A stretch of 64,000 nucleotides of DNA, from positions 1 through 64,000 of the IMG/VR virus record IMGVR_UViG_3300044615_000409; one strand, given 5' to 3'. The translations under genes and the position numbers were made by a program. Below are positions 37,126 through 44,874 of this stretch, piece by piece (position 1 is the first letter of the stretch; each line of letters begins with the position of its first letter). The notes under the pieces were generated by a model, which had not been told where the DNA came from, did no database searches, and saw only the letters and a list, made by a program, of their open reading frames with translations. Origin of the DNA: a virus.

Positions 37126-38502
37126 ATGGCACAATTTTTTTACGACAATCAGATACGCAGATTCTTACTACAGTTCGCTAAAATTTTTAGTAACTGGTAT
37201 GTGACCAACGGCAAAGACCCTAACGGTAATGACATATTGATACGTGTTCCTATAATGTACGGTGATCAAAGCCGACAAGTATCCACAGTGATCGCTAATA
37301 ATAGCGCAAGCAATTTGCCTAGTGCACCTATCATAACTTATTGGATATCAGGTCTAGAATATAATCAATCTTGGATGCAAAATCCTACATTTATTGAAAA
37401 AGTAAATGTCAGACAACGTGCATACAATACAGAAACTCAAAGTTATGAAACTACCCAGGGTCAAGCATTCACAGTTGAAAGATTGATGCCTGTACCTTAT
37501 ACACTACGTATGCAAGTTGATTTCTGGACTACGAATTATAATCAAAAATTACAATTGATCGAACAACTAGGTACGATATTCAATCCTAGTTTAGAGATAC
37601 AAAGCACTGATAATTTTGTTGACTGGACATCATTGAGTGTTGTCTATCAAGATGGTCTGACATTCAGTAGTCGCAGTATACCGCAAGGTACAGGTAATCC
37701 CATAGATGTGTTAAGTTGGAAATTCTATATGCCTATATGGTTGAGTACTAGCAGTAAACTCAAAAAGATGGGCGTCATACACAAAATCATCGCAAGCATA
37801 TACAAAGGCAAAGCACTACAAGATATGCAAGATGAGGATTTATTATTGGGTACAAGACAAAAGATAACACCATATGGATATAAAGTATTGTTGATAGGTA
37901 ATAGATTGCAATTATTACCTCAAGATGTTGCATTCTATCCGCCTAACACGGATCTAAATGACCCGACCCCTCCTAATACTAATCTGTATTGGCAGAGTTT
38001 ATTGAACGTATATGGCAAAGTGAAGCCGGGCATCAGTCAAATATGGTTACAAAATCCATATATGGAGGATGACATAGTAGGTACTATAGTTCCTGATCCA
38101 GTCGATGATCGATTATTGATCTATGATATCGATCCAGATACATTACCGCAAAATACATTAGCCCCAGTGGATGCAGTGGTTAATCCACAATTGTCGGGGC
38201 CAAATGCCGGGTTGCCCGGACCTGTTAACGGTCGTAGATACTTGATTGTAGAAGACATCGGCACCACCGGATCTAGCACAGTGGCTTGGGGTTCTTTGAT
38301 AGCAGAAGCAAACGACATCATACAATATGATGCCAGTACTGGAGATTGGTTTGTGAGTTTCGATGCTAGTGCATCTACTGTCGTGGAGTATGTAACCAAT
38401 CTAACTACTAATATCCAATATCGCTACGTTGACCAAGAAGGGCAATGGATGAAATCGTATGAAGGTTGGTATGACCAGGGCGATTATAGTATTGTCATTT
38501 AA
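37126..38502 (+). CDS. 15: Tail sheath stabiliser/terminator (T4 gp15-like), extended
   Basis: A 458-residue protein. The N-terminus FFYDNQIRRFLLQFAKIFSNWYV and DILIRVPIMYGDQSRQ match the gp15 family (T4: FYNSSFRRYATLMGDLFSNI and FIRVPITYASKE), followed by the LPSAPIITYWISGLEYN and RLMPVPYTLRMQVDFWTTNYNQKLQLIEQLGTIFNPSLEIQ segments typical of that protein (T4: YELSIFTRYEDDMFQIVEQILPYFQP). gp15 caps the top of the sheath and joins it to the neck. T4 gp15 is 272 residues; about 190 extra residues follow after position 250. It is in an operon with gp14-like, the usual T4 neighbour. Confidence 0.8.
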   Translation: MAQFFYDNQIRRFLLQFAKIFSNWYVTNGKDPNGNDILIRVPIMYGDQSRQVSTVIANNSASNLPSAPIITYWISGLEYNQSWMQNPTFIEKVNVRQRAYNTETQSYETTQGQAFTVERLMPVPYTLRMQVDFWTTNYNQKLQLIEQLGTIFNPSLEIQSTDNFVDWTSLSVVYQDGLTFSSRSIPQGTGNPIDVLSWKFYMPIWLSTSSKLKKMGVIHKIIASIYKGKALQDMQDEDLLLGTRQKITPYGYKVLLIGNRLQLLPQDVAFYPPNTDLNDPTPPNTNLYWQSLLNVYGKVKPGISQIWLQNPYMEDDIVGTIVPDPVDDRLLIYDIDPDTLPQNTLAPVDAVVNPQLSGPNAGLPGPVNGRRYLIVEDIGTTGSSTVAWGSLIAEANDIIQYDASTGDWFVSFDASASTVVEYVTNLTTNIQYRYVDQEGQWMKSYEGWYDQGDYSIVI

Positions 38503-38520
38503 TATTGTTTTTGCTATAAT
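38492..38520 (+). promoter_or_regulatory. sigma70-like promoter for the Nudix gene
   Basis: TTGTCA (38492-38497), 17-nt spacer, TATAAT (38515-38520); the ATG at 38527 is 6 nt from the -10 box, so the transcript would be leaderless. Confidence 0.8.
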
Positions 38521-38526
38521 GTCTTA

Positions 38527-38943
38527 ATGAAAAATACTTCGGCTGGCATATTCTTTTATTGTACTACAACGGGCAGATTTCTATATCTGATGCGTAGTGA
38601 TGCCAATTTTGCTTGGGGTGTGCCGGGCGGTAAAATTGAACAGGGTGAGACGTTGCTAGAAGGGCTAGAACGCGAGTGTATGGAAGAAGTAAATTTCTGG
38701 CCTACTGATCCAAAATTAGTACCCATACAAAAGTTCGTTAATAATAGTTTCACCTACCATACGTTCTTTTGTGCAGTCGATGAAGAATTTGTTCCCTATC
38801 TCAACGATGAGCATGTGGGTTATGCTTGGATAGGGGCTGATCAACATCCTAAACCAATGCATCCTGGGTTATTCAGTACTATCAATATTGATATAGTAAA
38901 AGAGAAACTGAAGAGCCTTACTGAAAATAAAAACGGGGCCTAA
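38527..38943 (+). CDS. Nudix hydrolase
   Basis: A 138-residue protein with a Nudix box at residues 35-57: G35-x5-E41-x7-R49-E50-C-M-E53-E54-V-N-F (consensus G-x5-E-x7-R-E-U-x-E-E-x-G-U; the last Gly is Asn). Nudix enzymes hydrolyse nucleoside diphosphates linked to other groups; T4 NudE acts on ADP-ribose, Ap3A and FADH2. The NFAWGVPGGK strand before the box is typical of NudE-like proteins. It is a single early gene with its own promoter at the end of the plus-strand island, ended by a bidirectional terminator whose loop holds its stop codon. Confidence 0.92.
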   Translation: MKNTSAGIFFYCTTTGRFLYLMRSDANFAWGVPGGKIEQGETLLEGLERECMEEVNFWPTDPKLVPIQKFVNNSFTYHTFFCAVDEEFVPYLNDEHVGYAWIGADQHPKPMHPGLFSTINIDIVKEKLKSLTENKNGA

Positions 38944-38954
38944 GCCCCGTTTTT
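38930..38954. terminator. Bidirectional intrinsic terminator
   Basis: AAAACGGGGC and GCCCCGTTTT pair around CTAA; A- and T-runs flank it. It ends the Nudix gene (stop 38941-38943 in the loop) and the minus-strand gene at 38971. Same sequence type as the terminator at 2761-2785. Confidence 0.88.
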
Positions 38955-38970
38955 ACTAAGTCTGTTCGAC

Positions 38971-39282
38971 TTATTTCAAGAACATCTTAAATGCTTCAAC
39001 GCCCGTAGCGCCTAGAACTGCCGCCGCTCCCATTAGCATCCATTTGATTTTTTCCATGTTGCCAAGTTTTTCGGCGAGTTCATCATGAGATTTTTTATTA
39101 GCCTCTTGAAATTCTTTGAGGATAACTTTAGTCTCATCCATGTTCCTATCTAAACAGTCATGCAGGTCTTTAACTTCGACTTTTAATTCATCAACTTTCT
39201 CATCAATAACATTGATGCGAACTTGAAGAACTGCGATCTCTGTCTCGGCCTGTTCTACTCGTTTTGCGGCATTTGTAGACAT
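38971..39282 (-). CDS. Coiled-coil protein with C-terminal membrane anchor (XhlA-like)
   Basis: A 103-residue protein: a long coiled coil (residues about 8-72, AEKRVEQAETEIAVLQVRINVIDEKVDELKVEV-like heptads, seen as AVLQVRINVIDEKVDELK) followed by EKIKWMLMGAAAVLGATGVEAF, a single membrane helix. This is the layout of haemolysin XhlA, a lysis-related protein of Bacillus phages, and of cell-surface T4-like accessory proteins. It may work with the holin-like protein at 416-688, but no link is shown. It is 12 nt from the 39295 structural gene. Confidence 0.5.
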   Translation of the reverse strand: MSTNAAKRVEQAETEIAVLQVRINVIDEKVDELKVEVKDLHDCLDRNMDETKVILKEFQEANKKSHDELAEKLGNMEKIKWMLMGAAAVLGATGVEAFKMFLK

Positions 39283-39294
39283 AGTATGTTCCTA

Positions 39295-40410
39295 TTAAGC
39301 GTTGCTTATAGTTACTACAGGTGGTAGAGATGCCAAAGCGTTCGCTGCGATAGCAGAGTTGAACGATGCAATCACATCAGGATTTACAGTTGCTAGCACT
39401 GCTGTGCCTGTACCTGAACCTGCTCCGGTTGCAGTGAATGTAACACCAGTCATATTAGAGAAAGCACCAACTGATGTCCAGTTTGTGGTTCCTGTTTTAT
39501 AAATGGTATATACTGTGCCTGCTACCAATGATGCTGCTGCAACCTGTGCAGGGAACACTTCACTGTTATAGTCATTTAATGATGATACAAACTTAGTGCT
39601 TGCATCACTATAAGTTGCTAAGATATTGAAAGTGTTTGGAGTCAAGGCTGCGTTGGCTACGTTTGCTGTATAGCAAGCCGCAGTCAATCCGCTAGTTGTT
39701 CCTGTAACAAGATACTTTGTCTTACCTTTCTGACGAACAATAAAACCTGCCTCGTTCAATGCGAACACGAATGCACCATCATAATCTTCGTTGCTATTTG
39801 CAAGTAGATCAAGAGTAGTGTCATCAGTGATTGTATCAACGAAACCTAATACATTTCCTTCTGCATCAGTGATGCACTCACCACCTGATAATTCAGTAGT
39901 GAATAAAGTGCCAGTACCGGTGACAGTAGTGCTTGCTGTGCTTGCACTAATTGTACCTGTACCTGATACACCGATAGCCGCGCGGATTAATGTTTGTGAA
40001 CCATAGATTGCTGTGTTACCACCAACGACGCCATATGTATTAGCGTTAGTTGCTGGATAACCTGCACCACCTAGTGGATTATTGAAATAAGCATCAACAA
40101 CACCAACTGATGCCGCTACAGTGACAGGACCTGCTGTACCTAAGTTGAACTTAGTGTATGTTGGGTTTGCTGATAACTGTGTTGCTGAAACAGTGAATGT
40201 GCTGTTTGCGCCGGCGTTCAATACTTGTAATATCCAGTATGTTGTGCCTGCTACTAGGTTACCAACGTTACTTGCTGGAATGAATGGCATACCAGCGATG
40301 ATACCTAGATTAGTAAAATTTGCGTTTGTAGTTACAACTTCTGTTGTGCCGTTAGTTGCTGTGATAGTAATAACGGCTTGCGCTTTCGCGATTTTAAGTG
40401 GACGACCCAT
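39295..40410 (-). CDS. Virion structural protein with hairpin-rich leader
   Basis: A 371-residue protein from the ATG at 40410 (MGRPLKIAKAQ), which has a good ribosome site (AGGAG on the minus strand) and the conserved start; the frame is open to 40464 but those codons lie in a structured leader. It is Thr/Ala/Gly/Asn-rich and all-beta. It contains one Y-x-[VI]-[LI]-x-V module (LVAGTTYWILQVLN) and the motif YTIYKTGTTNWTSVGAF...TFTATGAGSGTGTA, both shared with the fibre genes. Leading candidates are a capsid decoration or tail protein. The hairpins and late box suggest high late expression. Confidence 0.7.
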   Translation of the reverse strand: MGRPLKIAKAQAVITITATNGTTEVVTTNANFTNLGIIAGMPFIPASNVGNLVAGTTYWILQVLNAGANSTFTVSATQLSANPTYTKFNLGTAGPVTVAASVGVVDAYFNNPLGGAGYPATNANTYGVVGGNTAIYGSQTLIRAAIGVSGTGTISASTASTTVTGTGTLFTTELSGGECITDAEGNVLGFVDTITDDTTLDLLANSNEDYDGAFVFALNEAGFIVRQKGKTKYLVTGTTSGLTAACYTANVANAALTPNTFNILATYSDASTKFVSSLNDYNSEVFPAQVAAASLVAGTVYTIYKTGTTNWTSVGAFSNMTGVTFTATGAGSGTGTAVLATVNPDVIASFNSAIAANALASLPPVVTISNA

Positions 40411-40440
40411 TGTTTTATCTCCTATAATGCCGGGTTCTAG

Positions 40441-40486
40441 CCGGTACGCGGCGGGGTACCGCATAAACTCTCACCATGAGAGTATA
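40441..40486 (-). other. Two hairpins in the 5' leader of the 39295 gene
   Basis: CGGTAC...GTACCG (6 bp, about 40442-40461) and ACTCTCA-CCA-TGAGAGT (7 bp, 3-nt loop, about 40466-40483) lie between the late box and the ribosome site. They could protect the mRNA 5' end or regulate translation. Confidence 0.6.
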
Positions 40487-40491
40487 TGATT

Positions 40492-40499
40492 TATTTATC
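40492..40499 (-). promoter_or_regulatory. T4-type late promoter box
   Basis: Minus-strand GATAAATA, about 80 nt before the ATG at 40410, giving the longest leader of any late gene in the window. Confidence 0.6.
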
Positions 40500-40525
40500 A
40501 AAAAAGTCTTATTTTTTACGCTGAA

Positions 40526-40798
40526 TTATTCGCCGATTGGCATGCCGAGTTCTGTGATAGAGAATATGCCAGTACCACTCACGCTAATATATGCTATGTA
40601 ATTGCCTTCACCAACAATAAAACTATTGTTGACTGTATTTGCAGGAATAATTTCACAGGCAGTAAGATTTGCTGTTACTGAACTGTTTCCCACTGCTACA
40701 GCGATTGCACTGCTTGTTGTGGAGATACGGACCTTCTCAGTAGTTGCTACTGATGTAAGTTGACTTGATCCGCTTGGTGTATAAATTGCCGCTGCCAT
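40526..40798 (-). CDS. Small virion structural protein
   Basis: A 90-residue, Ser/Thr/Ala-rich all-beta protein (TEKVRISTTSSAIAVAVGNSSV, NNSFIVGEGNYIAYISVSGTGIFSITELG) resembling the 108-residue protein at 14514-14840. The strand order fits a small trimeric or decoration protein. It has its own GATAAATA late box 18 nt upstream, which abuts the stop of the upstream fibre gene. Confidence 0.65.
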   Translation of the reverse strand: MAAAIYTPSGSSQLTSVATTEKVRISTTSSAIAVAVGNSSVTANLTACEIIPANTVNNSFIVGEGNYIAYISVSGTGIFSITELGMPIGE

Positions 40799-40816
40799 AT
40801 ATTATTCCTGATAAAG

Positions 40817-40824
40817 TATTTATC
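40817..40824 (-). promoter_or_regulatory. T4-type late promoter box
   Basis: Minus-strand GATAAATA, 18 nt before the ATG at 40798. Confidence 0.6.
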
Positions 40825-43056
40825 TTATAATCGTCCTACCATGACTTCGACATAACCTTCGTCTTCATCAACTTTGTTTTCAATCGCTTTACCGATAACA
40901 GTTCCTATCTGCGGTGATTTAGATGATTTAGCATAGCCGTCACCTGCACTTACAAGCATATCGCCCTTGCTCACCAAACCAACAACTTTTACTTTCACTC
41001 TACCCATCATCGCTACCATGACAGGATTCTGTGCTTGTATAGCACCATTCATGACATATGCCGGCTCTGCTGAAACAACACCTGCTATTTTACTCGTTTC
41101 CAATGATGCGGCAGTAACTTCTTCATCACCACCAAACTCTAATACTGTACCAGGTAAATATGGTTTGTCTGCCGAATAGAATTCAGCCAAGTCTGCATAT
41201 GTTGCTGTTAATCTTGAGCCGGAACTTAAAGTCCAATTACCCGTGATTGTTCCTGAAGTGGCTGCTGCACCAGTAGTGATCACAGTGGTATTTAGGTTCT
41301 GAACACTTACTGTATTTGATGTTTTGTCGAACGTGAAGGCTGTAGTTCCATTCAACACACCACCATCATTAAATTGAACAGATGTATCTACTCCACCGGC
41401 GGGATATTCATAGCCGCCGCTACCTATCACAGCGACCTTACCTGTAACAGCAGTAGGGAATGTTAACGTTAATTGATTCTGTGTATTATAGTAAATTTCT
41501 GGATAATCATATCTTCCTACATAACTGACGTTAGTGGCATCGACTGGGGTGACGCTTAAATATCTTGTATTTAAATTATGATTGACTGTCCATGTTGTGC
41601 TAGCAACTGTTTGATCATGTAAGTAATATCCAGCCATTGAATTACTACCTACAATTGATACGTTACCTGCTACTGCTGTGCTCCAAGTCAATGTTAATGT
41701 GTCTGCACCAGTATAATTAACTGTTGGATAATTATATTCACCTATGACAGATACATTGCCTGTATCTGCCGGTGTTACTGCTACATATCTCGTATCAAGA
41801 TTGTGTGTGACGTTCCAAGTTGTGCTTGGTGCGGCTTGTGTATGCAAATAATAAGTTTCTGTATTCGCACTGTCACCTTCTACTACGACATATCCTGATT
41901 CAGCAGAATTGAATGTCAATGAAACTGCGTTGGCATTAACGAATGTTACTCTTGGATAATCATATCTACCTGTCCATGAGTATCCGGCGCCATTGATTGG
42001 TGTGACATCTACAAATTGTGTGTTAAGATTGTGTATTACTGTCCATGTAACGCTGGCAGTATCTTGTCTATGGAAATAATATCCTACTGGATCTTCTCTT
42101 AAGTTACCCCAGTATAATTCACCATTACCATCTGTTTTCAAGAATTGATATTGTTCACCGCCGGTGATAGTAACGTTTGATATTTCACCTAAATTTGTAG
42201 TACCTGTAACTACTAGATTACCGGGTGTAGGGGTTACGGCGTTACCTACACGCAATGTATTATTTAAATAATTCCATGTCAGTACTGTATCGCCAGCAAA
42301 ATCATATCCGTTGTTATACTGTATGCTTGTGTTGCCGCCTGCAACTAAACCGCCGTTAGCGGTAGTAGTATTGAATATAGCGATACCGTTGCCTGGATAA
42401 GTTCCAAAACCTGTAGTGCTGATAGCATTGGTCAATCCTGCGTCTGAGTAGATATCGTATAATTGTAAATTGCCCGGTACTGATTTCAACCAAAACACAT
42501 TACCGTTAAATGTGCTTGCATATTGTGTATTGGCGCCTGATCCAGGTAATATTGATTGAACAGTTATTTCAACACCAGAACTCAAAGGATACGGTTCTGT
42601 CAATGTCATTCTGGATGCTGGTGCTGCTGATATATTTTGTATGTCTAGTACTATTAGACCTTTTGGGGTCCAACTCAATCCACCATCGCTGTCAGTAGTG
42701 AGTACATAACCGATCTCACCACCTGATATAGAAACGTCAGTGACATTTCCTAGATTGATTAGTCCACCTGCGCCGCCGCCTTTGTTAACCCAATTGTTCC
42801 CATCATATGATAACACTTGGCCATTAGCCAATGTGGTACCATTAATGTTCAGGTTACCTACAGCGCCGTCTATTTGATCGAATGCGATCTCGCTAAATGC
42901 AGTGAGAACCTCAATATTCTGAGTTTCCCCTAAGGTTTTACCTATAAACAGTTTTTTTACGTCGGAGGCGAAGCCTAGTTCTGCTTCATCAAGTTGAGGT
43001 AGATCGACTAAATCGCCGCTACGTTGCTGTATTTTAGAAATCTGTAATATAGACAT
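40825..43056 (-). CDS. Tail fibre protein with three tandem tip modules
   Basis: A 743-residue protein. The N-terminus (MSILQISKIQQRSGDLVDLPQLDEAELGF) is the short helical start with an LPQL-D-x-x-E-[LI]-G motif seen in T4-like fibre proteins. Three copies of the H-x-Q...W-[TN]-V-x-H-N-L...[GE]-x-Y-x-Y-P module occupy about residues 355-575; the copies have diverged more from each other than those in the 14844 and 17105 genes. The C-terminal domain (TATYADLAEFYSADKPYLPGTVLEFGG to YVEVMVGRL) is a different, beta-rich tip seen in many aquatic phage fibres. A late box is 27 nt upstream. Confidence 0.8.
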   Translation of the reverse strand: MSILQISKIQQRSGDLVDLPQLDEAELGFASDVKKLFIGKTLGETQNIEVLTAFSEIAFDQIDGAVGNLNINGTTLANGQVLSYDGNNWVNKGGGAGGLINLGNVTDVSISGGEIGYVLTTDSDGGLSWTPKGLIVLDIQNISAAPASRMTLTEPYPLSSGVEITVQSILPGSGANTQYASTFNGNVFWLKSVPGNLQLYDIYSDAGLTNAISTTGFGTYPGNGIAIFNTTTANGGLVAGGNTSIQYNNGYDFAGDTVLTWNYLNNTLRVGNAVTPTPGNLVVTGTTNLGEISNVTITGGEQYQFLKTDGNGELYWGNLREDPVGYYFHRQDTASVTWTVIHNLNTQFVDVTPINGAGYSWTGRYDYPRVTFVNANAVSLTFNSAESGYVVVEGDSANTETYYLHTQAAPSTTWNVTHNLDTRYVAVTPADTGNVSVIGEYNYPTVNYTGADTLTLTWSTAVAGNVSIVGSNSMAGYYLHDQTVASTTWTVNHNLNTRYLSVTPVDATNVSYVGRYDYPEIYYNTQNQLTLTFPTAVTGKVAVIGSGGYEYPAGGVDTSVQFNDGGVLNGTTAFTFDKTSNTVSVQNLNTTVITTGAAATSGTITGNWTLSSGSRLTATYADLAEFYSADKPYLPGTVLEFGGDEEVTAASLETSKIAGVVSAEPAYVMNGAIQAQNPVMVAMMGRVKVKVVGLVSKGDMLVSAGDGYAKSSKSPQIGTVIGKAIENKVDEDEGYVEVMVGRL

Positions 43057-43084
43057 AGTTGTACATTCACCAAGTAGTACAACT
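43057..43084 (-). other. Inverted repeat between late box and start of the 40825 gene
   Basis: AGTTGTAC (43057-43064) and GTACAACT (43077-43084) form a perfect 8-bp stem with a 12-nt loop directly upstream of the ATG. It could fold at the transcript 5' end or act as an operator. Confidence 0.55.
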
Positions 43085-43091
43085 ATTTATG
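43084..43091 (-). promoter_or_regulatory. T4-type late promoter box
   Basis: Minus-strand CATAAATA, 27 nt before the ATG at 43056. Confidence 0.6.
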
Positions 43092-43099
43092 CTTTTACA

Positions 43100-43789
43100 T
43101 TACAGGAACTGTGTGTAATATTGATCTAAACGGGTGTACCAGAGGTCTGTATACTTATCAAATTCAGACCCTTCTACAATGAATTCTTGATATTGATTAT
43201 CCGCAGAACACATGAAAACGACACCCTTGCGTATTTTAGTACCCCATACTTCATTATGTGCTAATGCATATGCGGCTAATTGAAGGAAGTAATCATCGAT
43301 CCATTCACGCTTTTTAGGCTTGTTTGTTTGTTTATGGTCCATGATCGTTTCACTATTACCATGAACTCCTACGAGGTCTGTAGTTCCTGCATAAATCTCG
43401 GGGAAGTAAAGACTAACTTCCGTACCCCAGAATTCCTGACAATTGATCAGTCCCTTTTCAATGATGGTCTTGGCCATCTGATGGCTCTGTATGCTATAGG
43501 GATTAGTTCCCGGTTGTCCTGTATCACCTGTCTTTACATGATTCTCAAGCCACTTGTGCATACGTGTTCCGCGACCCGCAGCCTCAGTGGTTATCTGTTT
43601 AGCCTTCTCTTCACCTACACGTTTGCGCCATTCACGCAACGCTTGCTTCTTTTCTTCAGGCTTTGTCGCATCAAGTATAGTAGTGACGCTAGGGACCGCG
43701 TGTCCGTCAGGGGTCATATATTTTCGTGAGCCATTAATAGTCTCGCGCTTCAATTCTTTATAGGGGTATTTGTCGGGGATATAAATCAT
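43100..43789 (-). CDS. PD-(D/E)XK exonuclease, Cas4/RecB-like
   Basis: A 229-residue protein of the RecB/Cas4-type exonuclease fold: GRGTRMHKWLE (catalytic His at about 78), E124 in GTEVSLY, D138 in TTDLVGV, D151-x-K153 in TIMDHKQ and the closing motif QLAAYALAH (about 170-178). These are the family's metal-binding and motif-III residues. Unlike Cas4, no four-Cys iron-sulfur cluster is visible. Proteins of this type in aquatic phages probably process DNA ends for recombination or degrade host DNA. Its ATG overlaps the stop of the SGNH gene by 4 nt. Confidence 0.82.
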   Translation of the reverse strand: MIYIPDKYPYKELKRETINGSRKYMTPDGHAVPSVTTILDATKPEEKKQALREWRKRVGEEKAKQITTEAAGRGTRMHKWLENHVKTGDTGQPGTNPYSIQSHQMAKTIIEKGLINCQEFWGTEVSLYFPEIYAGTTDLVGVHGNSETIMDHKQTNKPKKREWIDDYFLQLAAYALAHNEVWGTKIRKGVVFMCSADNQYQEFIVEGSEFDKYTDLWYTRLDQYYTQFL

Positions 43790-44514
43790 AATCTAACTTT
43801 GGGTTCAAATGCATTTACGTATGTTTCTTTATTCAAGTAATTTTTACTGGGTGCAATTTCTATATTTTTATAGTTCTCATAAATTTTTGTGTAAAGATGA
43901 TGAGCAACTGCTGTATGTCCTTCACGTTCCCAATGACCGCAAGGGGTCAGTGGTGACCCTTCAGTAATGTGTGCTAGATCACCTATATCGTTCTTATCAC
44001 CACACAATATAGAAAAATGATTAGGTGCTTGTTTGCTCATTTTCTCGTACATTGAATCTTTTTCGGTACCGTTCAATGTTTCTATAGCAAGACTAAACAT
44101 GTAGGGTACGTCATGCAACTGAAATAGATTTCTCAATGCGCTTTTATATAACATGGTTCGTTTATAAAAGTAGTCCATATTATAATTCAACACATAGTCT
44201 ACACTACCGGGATCTTTTTGAAATGTGTCATATGTCCCGTACTCTTTTTTACCCTCAAACCATCTTTCTTTTCTAGTGATAGCAGAAAACATGATGACAT
44301 ATAAAGGATGATTATTGTTATGAATGTCTTCGTAGAAATATTCATAAGTTCTACGTAATATCGTGTCATTTGCAGAACCACCTTTACCTATGTTAACAAC
44401 GTCTACTCCTAAACGTTGCGCTAGTCTATGTGGCCAGGATTCTTCTTTATTTGCTAGACCGTTGCCTTCAGTGAAACTACACCCATTAGTGACGATGTGG
44501 GATATCCTTGTCAT
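43786..44514 (-). CDS. SGNH/GDSL-type hydrolase
   Basis: A 242-residue protein from the ATG at 44514, which overlaps the IscA stop (ATGA); an upstream start at 44541 is less likely. Block I GCSFTEG (11-17, nucleophile Ser13), block II GKGGSAND (about 43-50, Gly oxyanion residue) and the C-terminal GHWEREGHTAVAHHL (about 193-207, catalytic His200) match the SGNH order. SGNH enzymes remove acyl or acetyl groups, and in phages often act on host surface polysaccharide. There is no signal peptide, so action may be intracellular or in the virion. Substrate unknown. Confidence 0.82.
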   Translation of the reverse strand: MTRISHIVTNGCSFTEGNGLANKEESWPHRLAQRLGVDVVNIGKGGSANDTILRRTYEYFYEDIHNNNHPLYVIMFSAITRKERWFEGKKEYGTYDTFQKDPGSVDYVLNYNMDYFYKRTMLYKSALRNLFQLHDVPYMFSLAIETLNGTEKDSMYEKMSKQAPNHFSILCGDKNDIGDLAHITEGSPLTPCGHWEREGHTAVAHHLYTKIYENYKNIEIAPSKNYLNKETYVNAFEPKVRL

Positions 44515-44831
44515 ATTCTGAAACTTTCTCCGCAGCCGCAACGATCTTTCTCATTAGGATTAATGAACTCAAATCCTTCATTCAATCCTTTCTTTTGAAA
44601 ATCTACAGTAAGCCCATCAAGGTAAACCATAGATTTAGGATCAACATAAAACTTTAACCCGCCGTGATCTACAGAGATATCAGTCTCGTCCGGGCTGTCT
44701 ACAAATTCTAATACATATGCTAGACCAGAACACCCAGTGGTCTTCACTCCTAGACGAACTCCTTGTCCTCTACCTCTTTTTTTGATATGTTCTAAAAACT
44801 TATTTTTGGCTATATCAGTCACGTTAATCAT
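44511..44831 (-). CDS. iscA: A-type iron-sulfur carrier, IscA/ErpA-like
   Basis: A 106-residue protein with the three conserved Cys of HesB/IscA proteins: C34 in TTGCSGLAY, and C98 and C100 in DRCGCGESF. The rest (VTDIAKNKFLEHIKK, GLKFYVDPKSMVYLDGLTVDF, GFEFINPN) is a full-length A-type fold. IscA and ErpA carry Fe-S clusters to client enzymes. The phage form may supply phage or host Fe-S proteins (for example ribonucleotide reductase activators), but no Fe-S client is visible here. A sigma70-like promoter precedes it, and it is coupled to the SGNH gene by ATGA. Confidence 0.93.
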   Translation of the reverse strand: MINVTDIAKNKFLEHIKKRGRGQGVRLGVKTTGCSGLAYVLEFVDSPDETDISVDHGGLKFYVDPKSMVYLDGLTVDFQKKGLNEGFEFINPNEKDRCGCGESFRI

Positions 44832-44845
44832 AGTTGTTATTCCTT

Positions 44846-44874
44846 ATAATATCACTAATCATACCGAATGTCAT
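44846..44874 (-). promoter_or_regulatory. sigma70-like promoter for IscA
   Basis: Minus-strand ATGACA (44869-44874), 17-nt spacer, TATTAT (44846-44851), then AAGGAAT as ribosome site before the ATG at 44831. The -35 box overlaps the end of the upstream gene. Confidence 0.5.

Noticed and set aside
40411-40464. Extra 18 codons before the 39295 gene as coding
   Set aside because: The region is a structured leader with the ribosome site located just before the ATG at 40410.
43100-43789. Cas4 identity for the RecB-like exonuclease
   Set aside because: The four cysteines of Cas4 are missing and no other Cas genes are present.
44199-44381. Short frames inside the SGNH gene and similar overlapping frames elsewhere
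   Set aside because: They lie within confident genes, have no start signals and lack protein-like features.
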